NCBI GenBank assembly: GCA_022340285.1
Contig: JAJDOG010000062.1
Span: forward strand, 1-55,514
Reading direction: 5' to 3'
Origin: Betaproteobacteria bacterium
GTDB taxonomy: Bacteria; Pseudomonadota; Gammaproteobacteria; Burkholderiales; SG8-39
Length of the DNA: 55,514 nucleotides
This document shows, piece by piece, positions 54,120 to 55,514 of the stretch (position 1 is the first letter of the stretch; each line of letters opens with the position of its first letter). The notes below the pieces were generated by a model. That model was not told the DNA's origin and searched no databases. It saw only the letters and a program-made list of their open reading frames with translations. The position numbers were made by a program, and so were the translations under genes.

Positions 54120-55514
54120 GTGTTTGACAGCGCGGATCTGCTCGCGGGACTGCCCCATCTGCCGGGCGTGTACCGCATGCTCGATGCAGGGCAAAACGTC
54201 CTGTATGTGGGTAAGGCACGCGACCTGAAGAAACGAGTTGGTTCGTATTTTCAAAAATCGGATCACGGTCCGCGCACCCAGATCATGCTTTCCCAGGTGG
54301 CCGGCGTCGAGGTCACCGTGACCCGGTCGGAAGGGGAAGCGCTGCTGCTCGAGAACAATCTCATCAAGTCGCTCGCGCCGCGCTACAACATCCTGTTTCG
54401 CGACGACAAGTCCTATCCCTACCTGATGATCAGCGGTGGCCCCTACCCGCGACTCGGCTTCCACCGGGGCGCGCTGGATCGTGAAAATCGCTACTACGGA
54501 CCGTTTCCCAGCGCGGCGGCGGTCCGGGAGAGCATCCAATTGCTCCAGAAGGTATTCCGGTTGCGGACCTGCGAAGAGTCGGTGTTTCAGAATCGAACGC
54601 GACCGTGCCTGCTTTACCAGATCCGACGCTGCTCGGCGCCCTGCGTCGGCCTGATCCGGCCCGACGAATACGCCGCGGACGTGAGGAACGCCGCGCTCTT
54701 CATGGAAGGGCGCGAGGACGATGTGCTCACCGCCCTGGCGGCCCGCATGCAGGAAGCCTCGGAACGGCGCGAATACGAGCATGCCGCGATCTATCGCGAT
54801 CAGATCAAGTCGCTCTCCGGGGTGCAACAGCGACAGTACGTCGACACGGCAAGGCCCGAGGATGTCGATGCCGTCGTGTGCGCCATGGAGGGCGACATTG
54901 CCTGCGTGAATCTGGTCATGGTGCGCAACGGTCGATACCTGGGGGACAGGAGCTTCTTCCCGGAGCATGCCGAGACCCACAGCCCGGATGACGTCGTGTC
55001 GGCGTTTCTGGCCCAGCACTATCTCCAGGCACCACCGCCGGCGGCGATCGTGATCGAGGCGGGAGCCGGAACGGAAGAGCTCGCCGCGCTCCTTTCCCAG
55101 CATGCAGGCCGAACGGTGCAGATCGTGTCGCGAGCGCAGGCGGCGCGACGCGAGTGGCTCGAGATGGCTGCGCGCAATGCCGAGCTGGCCCTCGCGCAGC
55201 GCTCGCGCGAGCGCGGAACCCAGGAAACGCGCCTCGCCGCGATGCGCGAAGCGCTCGCTCTTGCGCCCGGAACGCAGCGAATCGAATGCTTCGACGTGAG
55301 CCACACGATGGGTGAGGCGCCCGTTGCCGCATGCGTGGTCTATGATCAGTTGCGCTTGCGCAACGGGGAATACCGGCGGTACAACATCACGGGGGTCACG
55401 CCCGGAGATGACTACGGCGCTCTGCGCTCGGCGCTGCAGCGGCGTTACGAAAGGGTGACCCGCGGGGAGGGCGTGGTGCCCGATCTCGTGCTCATCGACG
55501 GCGGAAAGGGACAG
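54120..55514 (+). CDS. uvrC: Excinuclease ABC subunit C (3' end beyond window)
   Basis: UvrC makes both incisions in nucleotide excision repair. The visible 465 residues hold the GIY-YIG nuclease (HLPGVYRML and VLYVGKARDLKKRVGSYF), a UVR motif (REYEHAAIYRDQI) and the start of the RNase H-like C-terminal nuclease (IECFDVSHTMGEAPVAACVV and VLIDGGKGQ). The frame runs off the end. GTG 54120 fits the family N-terminus FDSADLLAGLPHLPG; TTG 54108 is an alternative. There is no clear binding site. Confidence 0.96.
   Translation, partial: MFDSADLLAGLPHLPGVYRMLDAGQNVLYVGKARDLKKRVGSYFQKSDHGPRTQIMLSQVAGVEVTVTRSEGEALLLENNLIKSLAPRYNILFRDDKSYPYLMISGGPYPRLGFHRGALDRENRYYGPFPSAAAVRESIQLLQKVFRLRTCEESVFQNRTRPCLLYQIRRCSAPCVGLIRPDEYAADVRNAALFMEGREDDVLTALAARMQEASERREYEHAAIYRDQIKSLSGVQQRQYVDTARPEDVDAVVCAMEGDIACVNLVMVRNGRYLGDRSFFPEHAETHSPDDVVSAFLAQHYLQAPPPAAIVIEAGAGTEELAALLSQHAGRTVQIVSRAQAARREWLEMAARNAELALAQRSRERGTQETRLAAMREALALAPGTQRIECFDVSHTMGEAPVAACVVYDQLRLRNGEYRRYNITGVTPGDDYGALRSALQRRYERVTRGEGVVPDLVLIDGGKGQ

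Overview
The window is about 55.5 kb of GC-rich, densely coding bacterial chromosome. Gene content and order point to a betaproteobacterium outside the best-known genera. The evidence is four blocks: tyrB | uvrB-LMW-PTP | rne; rluC-HAD-Rieske-sppA; yceF | yceD-rpmF-plsX-fabHDG-acpP-fabF; and rpoE-rseA-rseB-mucD-grx-lepA-lepB-DUF4845-rnc-era-recO-pdxJ-acpS-nagZ. No rRNA, CRISPR array, insertion sequence, integrase or plasmid gene was seen.

Layout. (1) 1-6.1 kb is accessory: the end of a sulfatase, a DUF4124 protein, a DUF4336 protein, a universal stress protein, a TPR protein preceded by a coupled small ORF, and an exported protein joining two EF-hands to an amidohydrolase. (2) 6.06-15.5 kb is bounded by a decayed tRNA-Asn copy and an intact tRNA-Asn(GTT) in the same orientation. 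It holds a diguanylate cyclase, an SH3 lipoprotein, thiopurine methyltransferase, an MFS permease, an orphan form-II CoxL-like molybdenum hydroxylase, and a dehydrogenase/aldolase pair. (3) 15.7-17.4 kb carries panB and a GhrA-like dehydrogenase. (4) 17.5-22.8 kb is a minus-strand operon, speA - carboxyspermidine dehydrogenase - nspC - speB, enough to take arginine to spermidine without decarboxylated SAM. (5) 22.9-34.3 kb holds tyrB, uvrB, a tyrosine phosphatase, RNase E, RluC, a HAD phosphatase, a Rieske protein, SppA, a short RsmI-like methyltransferase and a YceF-type Maf protein. (6) 34.3-40.5 kb is the fatty-acid cluster with rpmF, behind a near-consensus promoter. (7) 40.6-52.8 kb is the envelope-stress operon continuing into the lepA-nagZ core operon. 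(8) 52.8-55.5 kb has efp, a family-5 uracil-DNA glycosylase and the start of uvrC.

Most of this is conserved housekeeping. The points I would look at first are the tRNA-Asn pair bracketing the accessory segment, the CoxL-like subunit without partners, three genes (DUF4124, speA, yceD) whose -10 boxes sit 7-9 nt before the start codon with no Shine-Dalgarno sequence, an RNase E leader hairpin covering the ribosome binding site, the EF-hand/amidohydrolase fusion, and an EF-P with arginine at the tip but no adjacent earP. I found no clearly new multi-gene system. Start codons were chosen from visible ribosome binding sites, gene overlaps and recalled family N-termini; several are GTG or TTG and are flagged.
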